This document shows positions 11,578 through 22,717 of a DNA stretch of 64,000 nucleotides, one piece after another; position 1 is the first letter of the stretch; each line of letters starts with the position of its first letter. The stretch spans positions 16,864,001 through 16,928,000 of the forward strand of contig OY755171.1 of assembly GCA_963576735.1 (NCBI GenBank). The letters run 5' to 3'. Source of the stretch: Bedellia somnulentella (taxonomy: Eukaryota > Arthropoda > Insecta > Lepidoptera > Bedelliidae). A program made the position numbers and the translations under genes. A model generated the notes under the pieces. That model saw only the letters and a list, made by a program, of their open reading frames with translations, did no database searches and was not told the DNA's origin.

Positions 11578-11662
11578 TACACACACACACACGCGCACGT
11601 ACACACACACACACTCAAACACGCACGCACACATATACACACACATGTACATACACACACCC
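11578..11662. repeat. CA-rich microsatellite
   Basis: About 85 bp of imperfect (CA)n with CG and TA interruptions, on an otherwise AT-rich background. Confidence 0.9.
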
Positions 11663-14229
11663 TTGAGATATCGTGGATCAAAACAATTTTGTTTTAAATA
11701 TTGTTGTTAATATCTATTTTATTTCCTCTTAAAATTGTATGTATTTGTTAGAGTTACTAGCTGTAAAAAAAAACATGTGTTGAAAATTTGCTTATTAGTT
11801 TTTAGTAATATTCTATAAGTTCTAGGCTGATCAAATGTAACGTGAAAACGAGATTATTGTTAGACATGTTTTCTGTACATCTGTGAACATCTGTTATTTA
11901 TTAGCCTTACTTGATTTCTATTATTAACTGTGTATTATTACTTATGTCGCTGTTGATGTTCCTAATAAAAAAAAATATATACAAACCGACTTTTCATGCC
12001 TATGACTATGCATACTATTATATAGACTTAATTACATTGATAGTAACATAGCTTCACGGATATAAACATGGTCGATTAAATGCAATCGTTGTGAATTGGA
12101 TATTATTAGATGAGGGCATATTTTCTCCTGATCAAAACTGACCATCAGTTAATCCATTGATGAGAATCCAAACACGACCAAATTTAAAAGTAAGTTTAAC
12201 TTAAGCATTTATAGTTTGTGAACTTTATGAATCTACGTTTTTTTATTTTTTTAATCTATATATATTTTTATCATTGTTATCTTTTATATCAAACAACAGA
12301 ATCACAGATATTAACAGAGGGTAAAAGGTGGACCAGGAAATGAGTAGTAATTCAAAGGGAAAGAAGTGATGAAAATATTCTATTAAAAATTATACATAGG
12401 CTAATAGCAATATGATGAAAGATGATACATTCTAGAGTTTTTAGATCTAATTGATGAGTGAATGACAGTATTATAGAAAATTTGGAGCGATTGTAAATTC
12501 AGTACAAGTAGCTGAATTTAGAAAAGAAGTAAAGTTAAGCAAAATTAATAGTTAAACGGACAGACATTCTCAAATATTCCTGATGTAGGTGGACTTGTAA
12601 AAAATCCCGTCATCCAAAGATCTCGGATATCCACTATCGAGTTACAAAGCCTAGTACGCATTCCAACAATCTGCATCTCTCTCATACTCTCATGATTATG
12701 TTGAAGATAGAAAGAGAGAAAAAATATAGGGCTCACATGAATTGGAGCTCTTTAATAGCAGCCATACAAATTACATAAAAGACGTCGAGAGCTGTAGAAG
12801 TAAAATGAGTTTATTTTATTGAGACAATAAACAGCCTATTTATGGCTAGGCAGGATGTTTTCAATTAGCTGCCAGCTACTACTGAGGTATAAAAGTCTTG
12901 ATTTCATTATTTGTTTTTTGTTTAGGCATATTATGAAATTGCATAAAAATCCGGCTAAGTGCAAGTCGTGAACTATGGGTTCTGCACCATTATCTATAAA
13001 ACATGTATGTTGAACGTAAGCTCCCTTCCTTAAAAACTATTTCCTTCCTTAAAGAATAGCATTACGTTGGAGTTTTTTGTATTTGTTGGGAGATGTGGCT
13101 GGAGATAGAGACCCATCCATCATCAACTTGGCCTTTACATAAATTCTAAGTACAATAAAAGGTTTAAAACACACTCTAATGTTAACAAATACACACATAT
13201 ATAATATGTCCTATGTTCAAACTGGCCTCTTATTATTTTCTCCCGCTACTAGTGTCGATTTCTTGCAATATGTAAGAATAAATGTTTAATATCGTCTAAT
13301 CTCTACAAAAGCCCATACACGATTTTAATTCAAATGTCAAGGACTCGCGTGCACATTATCAAACGAGTGAATCCGCGGCAGCCAGCCTGTTTATTTCTTT
13401 TTTAGATGTTAATCGACCAGCTTGTTGTGTGTTTATTGAAATGTGTTTCTTACTTATAGCTACGCTTGTAATCTCGAGTCTGCCGAGCCTCTACTGTAAA
13501 AACAGTAATTATTGGCTCAAACATACAATACAAATTTAATAAACGGTCAATTTACACAAACTACTGCTAGCGCCAAAGTAAATACAATAATTTCTTTTGG
13601 GATGGGATACTTACTCGGCGATTTATTTAATAATATAATCATTCATATATATAACAAACAAGGATAATAAATTGTTTTCATCATATAAATGATGCCGTCT
13701 ACGGGATTCGTATTGTATTTCTAAGCTTAATGAGTAATGACACTCGAGAGGTTTGCCCGGATCTAGGAAGTCTCTATATATTTATTTATCTATACTATTT
13801 TGACTAAAGATTTATATATTATATACATAATGTCACATAATATAGTAATGGCTCACCAACGACACAGTTGAGGTTATCAAAAAATAGTATGCTTTCATCC
13901 ATCCAACTCCAATCAAAATTGGAAGTCAGAAGATGAGCCATAAAGTCTGGCTCTTAAAAAACCCAGGTATGAGTTAAGTTAGCAAACTAGAAATTAGTTG
14001 TGTTCAGAGTCTATTTAGCAGATTGAAATAAATCTTGTATTAATTTCCGTTTGGTTTTTATGACGTGTATCCAGAGATTGTTATTTAATTGTAATATGCA
14101 ACAGTAGGATAACATCGAGCTAGATACCTTTTTGTGGAATGAGGGACAATGTTTCCTACCACGACTCAGACTAGCTACTATTACCATGATAGCAGCCAGC
14201 ACCGATGGCTTATTTTAAATATAAGGTAT
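11663..14229. other. no recognisable gene or repeat
   Basis: AT-rich, with short runs of A and T. The longest open stretches are about 63 codons and show no motif. Confidence 0.4.
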
Positions 14230-14406
14230 ATTGCCATGTAGTGCCGGCTTAGAATGTCGCTACCCCTTTCTACCCACGGGTGTCGTAAGAGGCGACTAAG
14301 GGTATTAAGTCTTTCCCCCTCAATTTCCAAAAGTGGCTGAGGAATTTATAATTCCTTAGCTCTGGTTACCCCTTCAAGGGAAATATAGCCGTGAGTAGTA
14401 TGTAAG
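14230..14406 (+). mobile_element. SINE A, internally deleted (about 175 bp)
   Basis: Begins TGCCATGTAGTGCCGGCTTA and ends TAGCCGTGAGTAGTATGTAA. Both ends are present. About 75 bp is missing between GGGTATTAAGTCTTT and CCCCCTCAATTTCC, which normally hold the GGCGATG...GGAGACC block. Confidence 0.75.
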
Positions 14407-15834
14407 TTATATTGTCTTTATAAACAGATTAAAGTGATTAATGTCTTCCTTTCTTTCAATGAATTATTTTTTTGTTTCATATAATTAGTAAATAGAATAG
14501 ATAGATATTCTATACAAAGAGTCTAAATATATACTCCATAAACAGAGTATGTTGACTACATCTAAAGTGTATGGAGGTAAGAAAATATCGTATTTCAAAT
14601 AAATGTTGCAAAAGCAACCTACATTCCGAACAACAAAACATGCATCTTTCAGTCGTTCTTCAACCGCAGTAACACAAAAACAATGACAGAATCCCAAGTT
14701 AGGATTCCCAACACCCGTTACAGACGAACAACCTAGAAAGAGGATTGCAACGAAACTATCTATGCACTCGAGTCGACATGTTTCGTACAGCACCAACAAC
14801 TACAGTTGAGTCTGCAAATAAAATAGCCGGTGGACATAACTAAGGGCTTTTTACCGCACGAACTATGACCCGTCTCTATAATTGAAATCTTATCACTTGC
14901 AAAACAAATTAAAACACAAAACATAGGCAAATAAAATTCAGCTCTATGACACTGTGATAGGTCTTAATATAAAAAGTATGGTTCTAAGTGTTAGAGACGT
15001 TTTGATTGCGCGACAAGACAGTGCATTTCTAGTAAGAATGAGAATTACAGACAAAATAAATGAATTTGTTTCGTATCTCGAATCGTAATAGCCTTCTAAA
15101 GGTGAGTGCTTATTGTTTCTGTTCTAGTGATCTTTGCTTTGGTGTGATAATGACAGTATAAAGAGCAGGAGATATACATTTTTACTTGGTTCTATTTTCT
15201 GAGACAGTTTGCTAGCTCGAGACAACAACGGTCGAGAGGCTGCAATGGACGAGATGAGTCCTGAATCAGGCCTGCAACTCTTTGTTCTTCTAAAGTTTTA
15301 TGTGTGGTTTGTTTAGCAAGATATTTGACAGTGACAGTAAAGCACTTTGATGATACGACGGCTCTGGCCTTGCACCCTGAGCCCAAATGAGATAAGTAGA
15401 GGATTAAAATTAAATAGCTATTTTAAATGTAATAAATTGCTTTTTGTGCCCCACTGTACGCTACACCAAAAGGTTAGAGTATCGTTCTAGGTGCACGCTA
15501 CACAGGACAAACTCCTAAATCTGCTATTGAAGACAAGTAGTCCAAACAACATTAACAAGTAACTCCGACAGAGGTGGCCAAATTGGACTCCAATTTCCGC
15601 TCGTGCAGGGAACTGGAGCATTCGGGAAATTATTTCCATTTCCTCACTTCACTGCAGCACCTTTGCAGTTTGCGTTCGGGGCACACTGAGAGTTTCGTGA
15701 AACCTTTTTGATTGAATATAAATATTTTTTTTATATCGCTAAATTAGACCTTAAAATCATTTTCTGCAGTACTCATAATTCAATAGATTGTATATGAAGA
15801 CTGAGAAAGTAATTGTTTTATATGGTCATCTATA
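14407..15834. other. no recognisable gene or repeat
   Basis: A 104-codon open stretch on the minus strand (14485-14799) was examined and has no family motif. Nothing else seen. Confidence 0.4.
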
Positions 15835-16505
15835 TCTATAATTATAATAAATCTGTAGAGAGGTCAATTCTGTACATGAAATGTATTTTCAAAATAACGA
15901 TCAGGGGGTGATTAGTGATCGATACTGATGCCAAAAATGCAATCAGTAAAATGTTTGTCTGTCTGTCTGTGGGTTTGTATGTTCCATATGGAAATAAAAT
16001 CTATTCGACGGATTTTAAGAAACTTGGTACAATTATTCTTCATACTCCTGGGCAGGTTATAGTATATTTTTCAGCAGAGTAGTGAAAGGGAATTTTGGGA
16101 AAACGGGAGAAGTTACTCCGTTTTTAAGCTTCCGTCACGTGTGCAGCCTTAATGGTTAAAGTCACATAGAGACTATGTATTACGAAAATATTCCACATAC
16201 AATTGTCTAAAAATTTTCCCTCATCAGCATATGTCTATCTTTCATGGTTGACTCACAATAACACGTGTAACACTTGATATGATGTATGCAAAGTTTGTAA
16301 CTCTGATTGTTTGTTTGCAAGGGCTTATTTTCGGAGATACTCAACCGTTTATTAAAGCGCTTTCACAATCTCAAAGCTACACTATTCAGGAGTGCTATAA
16401 GTTGTATTCATTACGCTGAATTTCACAAGGAGCGAGCAGTGATTGAAGACACCTCAGATATTTTTAAAACAACTCTACGCGTGCGAAGCTGGGGCGATCC
16501 ACTAG
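15835..16505 (+). mobile_element. non-autonomous Helitron, family D, copy 1
   Basis: It starts TCTATAATTATAATAAATCT immediately after an A and ends ...GATCCACTAG immediately before a T. This is the A|TC...CTAG|T insertion signature of Helitrons, with no target duplication. Shared blocks with 32444-33356 and 44394-45360 include CTGTAGAGAGGTCAATTCTG, GATCGATACTGATGCC, a GTCT run, and CGTGCGAAGCTGGGGCGATC near the end. At 671 bp it has no Rep/helicase, so it depends on an autonomous Helitron elsewhere. It lacks internal parts present in the longer copies. Confidence 0.75.
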
Positions 16506-16959
16506 TCCGTAACATTTACTTATAAATGTAAGAATTGTATGCATATATTATGTATGATTGAATCATACGACTTATATACTTTTTACTATATAACTTTGAT
16601 TATCGACATCACGGCAAAGATTTAAATAGAAAAATTTATGAATATAAAACTAGTATTTAAAACATGATTTTTCAATAAATCAAAAACTCTAGAACAATCT
16701 CTTTTATTAAAACAGCTTGGTACATCCCAGGTTTTAGTTAGTGATTGGTGCGAGGTCGGGGCTTGTAAAATTTTTATTTGGTACCAATTACCGTCGCAAA
16801 CACGTGCCCGTTACCAACTATCGAGGAGCACCTTTCTTTATACGGCCTAGAACTGTCTACAGCTGATGTTAGAAGAAAAATACAGTGATCTTTGGACTTT
16901 TATAGACAGACAGATAAAAGATTTTTTAGATTCCGTAATCTTATTTACGAGTACTTATT
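16506..16959. other. no recognisable gene or repeat
   Basis: Nothing recognised on either strand. Confidence 0.4.
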
Positions 16960-17035
16960 TAATTTAATGACGTCATTAATTCCCATTGGGGTAGGCGGAG
17001 ACTATAGCCACTTTGTAAGATCCTCCTCTTTTGTA
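16960..17035 (-). repeat. RTE-type LINE, short 3'-end fragment
   Basis: TTCCCATTGGGGTAGGCGGA, GACTATAG and CCACTTTGTAAGATCCTCC match the RTE 3' end. The GTGAGTATATG tail is eroded. It lies 200 bp outside the full-length RTE. Confidence 0.6.
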
Positions 17036-17431
17036 GAGCATTATCATCTTGGTGGGCTTCAAAACCAATCGACCGATTTTAAACAATCTTTCATCAAAAA
17101 TACCTCAGTGCTAAAAATACCTCATTTATTTATCTATCAAAAATATTTGTTTATGCTTGATAATATTAGTAATATTTTCATAGAAATAAAGGATTTTTGT
17201 ACCTTTGGAAGAAACTTAGGCTATATATACATATACTCACGCCATTTGTTCCCATTGGGGTAGGCAGAGACTATCGATCGCCGTTTCGTACGACCCTGAC
17301 AAACCTCTCTAGCTTCGTTTACATTCATCAATATTTTTATTATGCTCTTTTATTCTTCATACTTCGGACGCCTGCCTTTTTGAGCACACTCTAAATTTGG
17401 TCCAAGTGTGTTTCTCCGTGGTCGTCCTCTA

Positions 17432-19568
17432 CTAACATTCATCCACACTAGCTCTATAGATCCCTTTTACCAATTTTCTATCATCCATCATCTCTATGTG
17501 CCCAAACCATCTCAACATTCCTTTATCTATCTTTCTAACAATATCATCTTTTACCCCACACTTTTCACGAATAACACTATTTCTCACTCGGTCACACAAT
17601 CTAACATTACAAATTTTTCTGAGGGACCTCATCTCTACTGCATTCACTCTGCTCTCATGCTTCTTCTGCCACACCCAACATTCGCTTTCATACATAAGCG
17701 TATTAACAAGAACAGCATCATGACCTTTTCAGACACCGATTGACTGGTCATTAGGCTATTCATTGCTCCATTTACAGCATTACCCTTTTTCACTCTTCTT
17801 TCAATGTCTTCATCACATTTTCCATCCCTTGTAAACAAACTTCCCAGATATACAAACTCCTTCACCTGTTCCACATCCTTACCATCAATCGCAATCACGC
17901 ATTCTGTCACATCTTCCTGTCTCTCAAAAACCATCGTTTTGGTTTTATCAACCTTCACCCTCATTCCCTTTCTTACAAAAAACTCACATGCAATATTCAT
18001 AATCTCTTGCAACTCTTCTGCCGATGATGCAAGTAACACTTGATCGTCAGCATACAAGAGGCATTTAATGATGAGTCCACCCATTCTTAGTCCATAGTTA
18101 CTTTCACGCAACTCTGTCAAACAGTCATCCATGAACAAATTGAAGAGCCACGGAAAAGCTCACATCCCTCTCGGACACCTCTAGAGATTCCGAACCAGTC
18201 CGTGTTTTCCCTGTTTACTCTTACACATGCACTAGAATCCTCATAGAGTGATACCAATGCACGTATAAGTTGACCCCTCAAACCGAACTTGGCTAACACC
18301 TCCCATAAACACTTTCTTACCACCCTATCATACGCCTTCTCTAAATCAATGAAAGAGCAATACACCTTTTGGAACTTTTCGGCGATGCTCCTTAAAGAGA
18401 AGATTTGATCCATACATCCCATTCCTTTCCTAAATCCCGTTTGCACATCCCATATTTTCTCATCAGTTTCACTCATCACTCTTTCAATCAGTACCTTTGC
18501 ATACAATTTACCGACGATCCTAAGTAAGATGATGCCGCGGTAGTTTTTAGCCTCCTGGTGTGACCCCTTTCCTTTATATAGAGGCACAATCACCGCCTTG
18601 CACCAGTCTCGTGGAACTTTGCCACTTGACTAGCATTTTCGGAAAAGGAAGTACAACCAAGAAGCCACCAACCCTTTACCAGTCCTCAGCATTTCGATGG
18701 TAATCCTATCACACCCTGCCGCCTTCCCTACTTTCATACTTTTCATTGCTTTCATTATTTCTTCCATATTAATCTCACTGTCACTGAAATCACCCATCTC
18801 TGCGTTCCAATCAACATTACTGTCGATCGGCGAAGAAATGGATGCATCGTCTTTTTAAAAACAGTCCTTCAAAATAATTCTTTTCGTTTCATGCTACTTT
18901 CATCAGTCGCCAATTCACCCTGTTCATCTCTTATTACATTCACTCTCGTGTTTTGGGAAACTCCCTTTTCTTTCCGGATAACTTTTGGTTATTCCGGAAA
19001 TTATCAAAAAGTTTCCTCTCACACCAAGCTTTTTCTTTTCTATTTTCTTATTTATCTCATTCTTAACTCTCTTATATTATATATCTATTATATCGTCAGT
19101 TACACCCGCATCCATTCGTTTACTTGCTTTAATCGCTAGTAAATCTAACCACGCTTTCTTCTTATCTCCTACTGCCTCTTTCACAACTTTATCCCACCAA
19201 CTTGTTGGTGGTCTATTTGACCTTTTACACACTCCACATACTTTCGTCGCACATTTAACCAGTGCCGATTTGAGCACATCCCATATTTCTTCTATTACCA
19301 TTTCATCCTTCATCTCCACGCAACTTAGTCTATCATCCAATTTACTCACGTATTCATCTCTGATCTTTTCATCTTCTTGCAGTTTTTCCACTTTTATTCT
19401 CGCAAGATCCATTGGTGAAACTTTGGCCCTGTGACGCCAACGCGCGCACAGACCTCTTAATCGTGATATAACGAGAAAATGATCTGTGCCAACGTTCGTG
19501 CCCCTATAGACCCTGGTGTCAACAACCTTTGCTCTCAGCCTTTCATCAACTAACAAAAAATCAATCAT
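17432..19568 (-). pseudogene. RTE LINE reverse transcriptase domain and C-terminus (broken)
   Basis: Minus-strand frame pieces in order: MIDFLLVDERLRAKVVDTRV with GTNVGTDHFLVISRLRG (end of the endonuclease), then NYRGIILLRIVGKLYAKVLI, TGFRKGMGCMDQIF, YCSFIDLEKAYDRV (the first catalytic Asp block), then LLYADDQVLLASSAEELQEI (the YADD box), EFVYLGSLFTRDGKCDEDI and a C-terminus with GMLRWFGHIEMMDDRKLVKG. The order is that of RTE-clade reverse transcriptases. Frameshifts occur near 18120-18140 and 17640-17700, and a rough stretch lies between 18594 and 19076. The copy cannot encode a full protein. Confidence 0.85.
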
Positions 19569-19586
19569 ATTTCTCTCGCTTCCCCT

Positions 19587-20224
19587 CTATCTTGTATACA
19601 TATGGATATCTTTGTGTTTAAACAACGTGTTTGTAACACAAAGATTCCTCTCCAAACATACCTCAATCAATTTCTCACCATTGTCATTCACCCTTTGATC
19701 ACCAAACTTTCCTAAAACTCTTTCGCAACCGTTGCGTGACACACCAACCCAGCCATTAAAATCCCCTAACATTACAAATCTCAAGTTATTAATATCTCAT
19801 TCTGATCGCACCCATTCACAACATCGTCTAACAGATTCCAAAACTCCTCCCTGTCAGATAGGGATTTAGACATGTCCGGAGCATAAACGCAAGTTATGCG
19901 CATCCGGACTAGTCCCAATTTTACCTCAATCCACAGGAGCCTTGGACTCACACATTCGTAATCTTTCATACACTGACCCATTCTTTCAGATATCAGAAGT
20001 CCCACTCCTTGGCAAGCTCGGTCACTGTCACCGACTCCAGACCAGATTGCTGTAATGTTGCCAAGTTATGAAACTTCCTTTCCCTTACGCTTCGTCTCAT
20101 TTACACATAGAAAATCCAGTTTTCTTTCATCCATAATCATACATACTTCATCTAATTTTTCAAACATTCCTCCACGTACATTCATCGTACTGAAGCGGGT
20201 CTCTTTAACCCCGTGAGAAACCAT
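19587..20224 (-). pseudogene. RTE LINE apurinic-type endonuclease domain (broken)
   Basis: The likely start codon is at 20222-20224 (minus). The frame begins MVSHGVKETRFSTMNVRGGM, and DFLCVNETKRKG is the catalytic 'ET' block of the EEP endonuclease-like fold. Further blocks are VGLLISERMGQCMKDYECVS, TCVYAPDMSKSLSDR and VMLGDFNGWVG, the last being the GDFN motif. The product nicks target DNA for target-primed reverse transcription. Stops and shifts interrupt it: one stop follows KRKGKEVS, and a frame change lies near 19784. The 'GTDHFLV' block that ends the domain lies downstream at about 19480-19500. Catalytic residues that can be seen are conserved. Confidence 0.8.
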
Positions 20225-20627
20225 AGCGTGATGTATGGCGAGCTACATCGCCGCCTCCGTGTTGCCAGAGGCCCGCTTGACTAGATAAGGTTATTTAGTA
20301 CCCGGAGTGCACCAGGCTTCGGGAAGGCGGCACGCTAGCGACCAGGCTCACCCCTGGCCACGCATGAGGGATGCGCGGCTGACCTTGGATTGGTGTAAGG
20401 GCGAAGATGAAAAAGCCCTATGCCCTTAGTCGACTTCTGCGAGACACCCACAGGCAGAGAAGGGGTAGTGCTATTCTATGCCGACACTATACAGCAAAAA
20501 GCTATATATACTTTCAAATTATATCTAAAGAGGTATTAAAAAAAAGAGTTAGCTCTGATGAGCTCTGAGACCTTAGATTTTTTAAAGATTCTACTACTAG
20601 TCGTTATATAATTATTTATTTAAGTTA

Positions 20628-20714
20628 ATATATGGACATATTTTACACAGATCAAGTGAGCCCCAAACTAAGTAGAACTTGTATTATTGGTTACTAACTC
20701 AACGATATATTTAA
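20628..20714 (+). repeat. repeat I, copy 1
   Basis: ATGGACATATTTTACACAGA, TCAAGTGAGCCCCAAACTAA and ACTAACTCAACGATATATTT recur at 45574-45656 (same strand) and 54045-54135 (opposite strand). It is non-coding, about 85 bp and of unknown class. A Helitron-like 5' end begins right after it. Confidence 0.65.
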
Positions 20715-20975
20715 TCCTATTAATATTATAAATGTGAAAGTTTAGATGTTTGGATGTTTATGTGTTTGCTTAGAGTATACACAACTAGAGAGATAAAGAC
20801 GTCACGACGAGCAAGAAAAGGATAGCTAATTATAAAACTCTTAAAGATAGAAAGAGCTAGTACTGTGATTTTTTGTCCCTTACGGTGTAACCTGTTTTTC
20901 GATTGTGGCAAACTGTCACTTTGGACAGTTTGCCACAATCTGGTTAGAGAAATAATAAATCCCACCAAAAACATT
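20715..20975 (+). mobile_element. probable Helitron 5' end, no 3' end seen
   Basis: A|TCCTATTAATATTATAAATG followed by GAAAGTTTAGATGTTTGGAT matches the 5' terminus of lepidopteran Helitrons as I remember it ('TCxATACTAATATTATAAATGCGAAAGT'). No CTAG|T end with hairpin could be assigned downstream. The extent given is a guess. GGCAAACTGTCACTTTGGAC, followed by AGTTTGCC at 20908-20935, is a small internal palindrome. Confidence 0.4.
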
Positions 20976-21391
20976 TTAAATGTAAAAAATGTTAGCCAAG
21001 CAAATACAATACAAAAATGTATAATATGTTAAGGCGCCGTTGGTTCAGCGAAAAATATCATCTCAGGGGGTGCTGCCCCCGCGGGCGCGGGGAAGCGCCT
21101 GCGCGCCGATCGAGCGGCCGTCTCCCCGACGCGACGCCGCGTGCGCGCGTTTTAAAAACATACAGTAGGGTAAGCAATACAGTTATTGTCAGTTGACATA
21201 ATAAATAGTATAGAAATAGTAAATTGTGTTGAAGTTAGCAAATTAGTTAAAAATATTTATTGAGTCTTAACAAGCGCAATCTTAAATTTTAAGATTAGAT
21301 TTGAGTCTCCAATGTGCCATTAGGTATTTCTTTTTGTTTAAATAAACAGTTTTTTTTAATAATAGTCCAAAGACTCGGAATATCTTTTATT

Positions 21392-21475
21392 TCTCAACTT
21401 CCAAAAGTGTCTATGGAATTTATTTCCAATGCTCTGGCTAATCCTTCCTGGATTCATAGCCGTAAGTATAAGTAT
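21392..21475 (+). repeat. SINE A, 3'-end fragment
   Basis: CAACTTCCAAAAGTGTCTAT, CCAATGCTCTGGCTAATCC and CATAGCCGTAAGTATAAGTA follow SINE A's last third. The 5' part is missing. Confidence 0.6.
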
Positions 21476-21775
21476 GTTTGTGTAGATATATCCTACTTTT
21501 AAAACTCGACAGTTTTAGCCACTCGCAAATATTTTCTATGGTATGGGTTCGGACATTTGTTTATGATTATTTACATTTTCTTTCTAAAATATTTACGAGT
21601 GGTAGTGGAGTGGTATATATAACAGTCAGGGTGACGAAAACTGTATCGCTTACCCTAGGTTATCAATTTCAAAAATAGTTTCTACCATGGCCGTTTACAA
21701 TATAAAATGTAATGATACGATAGATTTGTCTACCCCCTGTAGGTTTATATATTACAGTGATAATTTCATAACTTT

Positions 21776-22018
21776 TGCCGTGTCGTGTCGGCTTAGAATA
21801 ACACTACCGCATTTCTACCCGTGATCGTAAGAGGCGACTAAGGGTATAGGGGCTTTTTAAGTGATTTTTGGGCGATGTGGTTGGAGAACCGTCACCGAAA
21901 TCATATATTATTACCATCTTTTCCCAAATCAACTTCCAAAAGTGGCTGAGGAATTTCTCATTCCAAAGCTCTGGCTATCCCGTTAAGGGATTTATAGCCG
22001 TGAGTATATGTATGTATA
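21776..22018 (+). mobile_element. SINE A, full length
   Basis: From TGCCGTGTCGTGTCGGCTTA to ATAGCCGTGAGTATATGTAT. Close to the copy at 3295-3544: both have TTTTTAAGTG and CATTCCAAAGCTCTGGCT, so the two probably belong to one subfamily. Confidence 0.85.
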
Positions 22019-22717
22019 TAATTTTCAGTTTACACCTGTAACTATTTAATATTATTAATTGAAATTAGAAGTTACTTTAACGGTTTTGTCCTTTTTCCCA
22101 TTCCTAATAAATTAAACAATAAAATATAAAAATGAGTGCAATCTATGAATTGAATGAATTCTTTTATATTTGCTAATGCTAACCGTACGCACGGTCACTC
22201 TCACGCCTACATTGACGCGCATCGTATACAGATAGGTCACTCGCACACTAACGGCGCCGCACGCGCGTAAATTGTAAGATCTGTAACACAAGGCGCGCGC
22301 GACACAGGTCCATCCCCTAAAGCAGCTCGCCGAGCACTGAGCGGGCGGCGGGCGGCGCTCGGGCACGAGTAGGACTGCGAATATCGATGTTTTTAAAATA
22401 TTTGTTTTATTGAATTTATTAAAAAAGAAAACTAATCGCCAATAATTATAAGAAATACAAGTGCTCAAATTATGATGCAAGTTATATGTAAGTAGGTAAA
22501 ATAAATAAAATATAAAACCGTTTTAAAGAGTGTAATTAGAGGTATGTTGGCGATTTTTTTCTATCGAGCGAAAATTTATTAATCACGTTTCAAATCGCCA
22601 ATTTCACAGCAGTAAAGCCTCAAGATTTTGATGTTTTTTTTTTCAAAACCATATTGTTTTAAACATACGCATTATAATGTTTCAAAAACTCTGTTCGCTG
22701 GACTAACGGCACCTTAA

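Larger units (their letters stand above)
17231..20500 (-). mobile_element. full-length RTE-type LINE with 11-bp target duplication
   Basis: GCTATATATAC occurs at 17220-17230 and again at 20501-20511 as a target-site duplication. The element reads from 20500 (GCTGTATAGTGTCGGCATAG) to 17231, ending GGCGTGAGTATATGTAT. Its 3270 bp is the usual RTE length. It has a ~275-bp 5' leader, one long reading frame (endonuclease then reverse transcriptase) and a short 3' UTR with no poly(A). The frame is broken by stops and shifts, so this copy is inactive. Leader and tail are shared with SINE A. Confidence 0.88.
21033..22713. mobile_element. TTAA-flanked element with imperfect terminal inverted repeats
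   Basis: TTAA at 21029-21032 is followed by GGCGCCGTTGGTTCAGCG. At the other end CGCTGGACTAACGGCACC is followed by TTAA (22714-22717). The two ends match at 15 of 18 positions in inverse orientation. TTAA duplication suggests a piggyBac-type or Kolobok-type element. No transposase motif was found in its 1681 bp, so it is non-autonomous or decayed. It holds a later SINE A (21776-22018), an older SINE A scrap, and GC-rich blocks at 21062-21155 and 22184-22372. Confidence 0.55.

Noticed and set aside
14485..14799. 104-codon minus-strand frame
   Set aside because: No motif, no repeat elsewhere in the window, no plausible splice context. Length alone is not enough.
17408..19434. Several plus-strand open frames of 75-149 codons
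   Set aside because: All are antisense to the RTE reverse transcriptase and endonuclease. Their S/T/L/F-rich composition is what the complement of K/E/R-rich coding gives.
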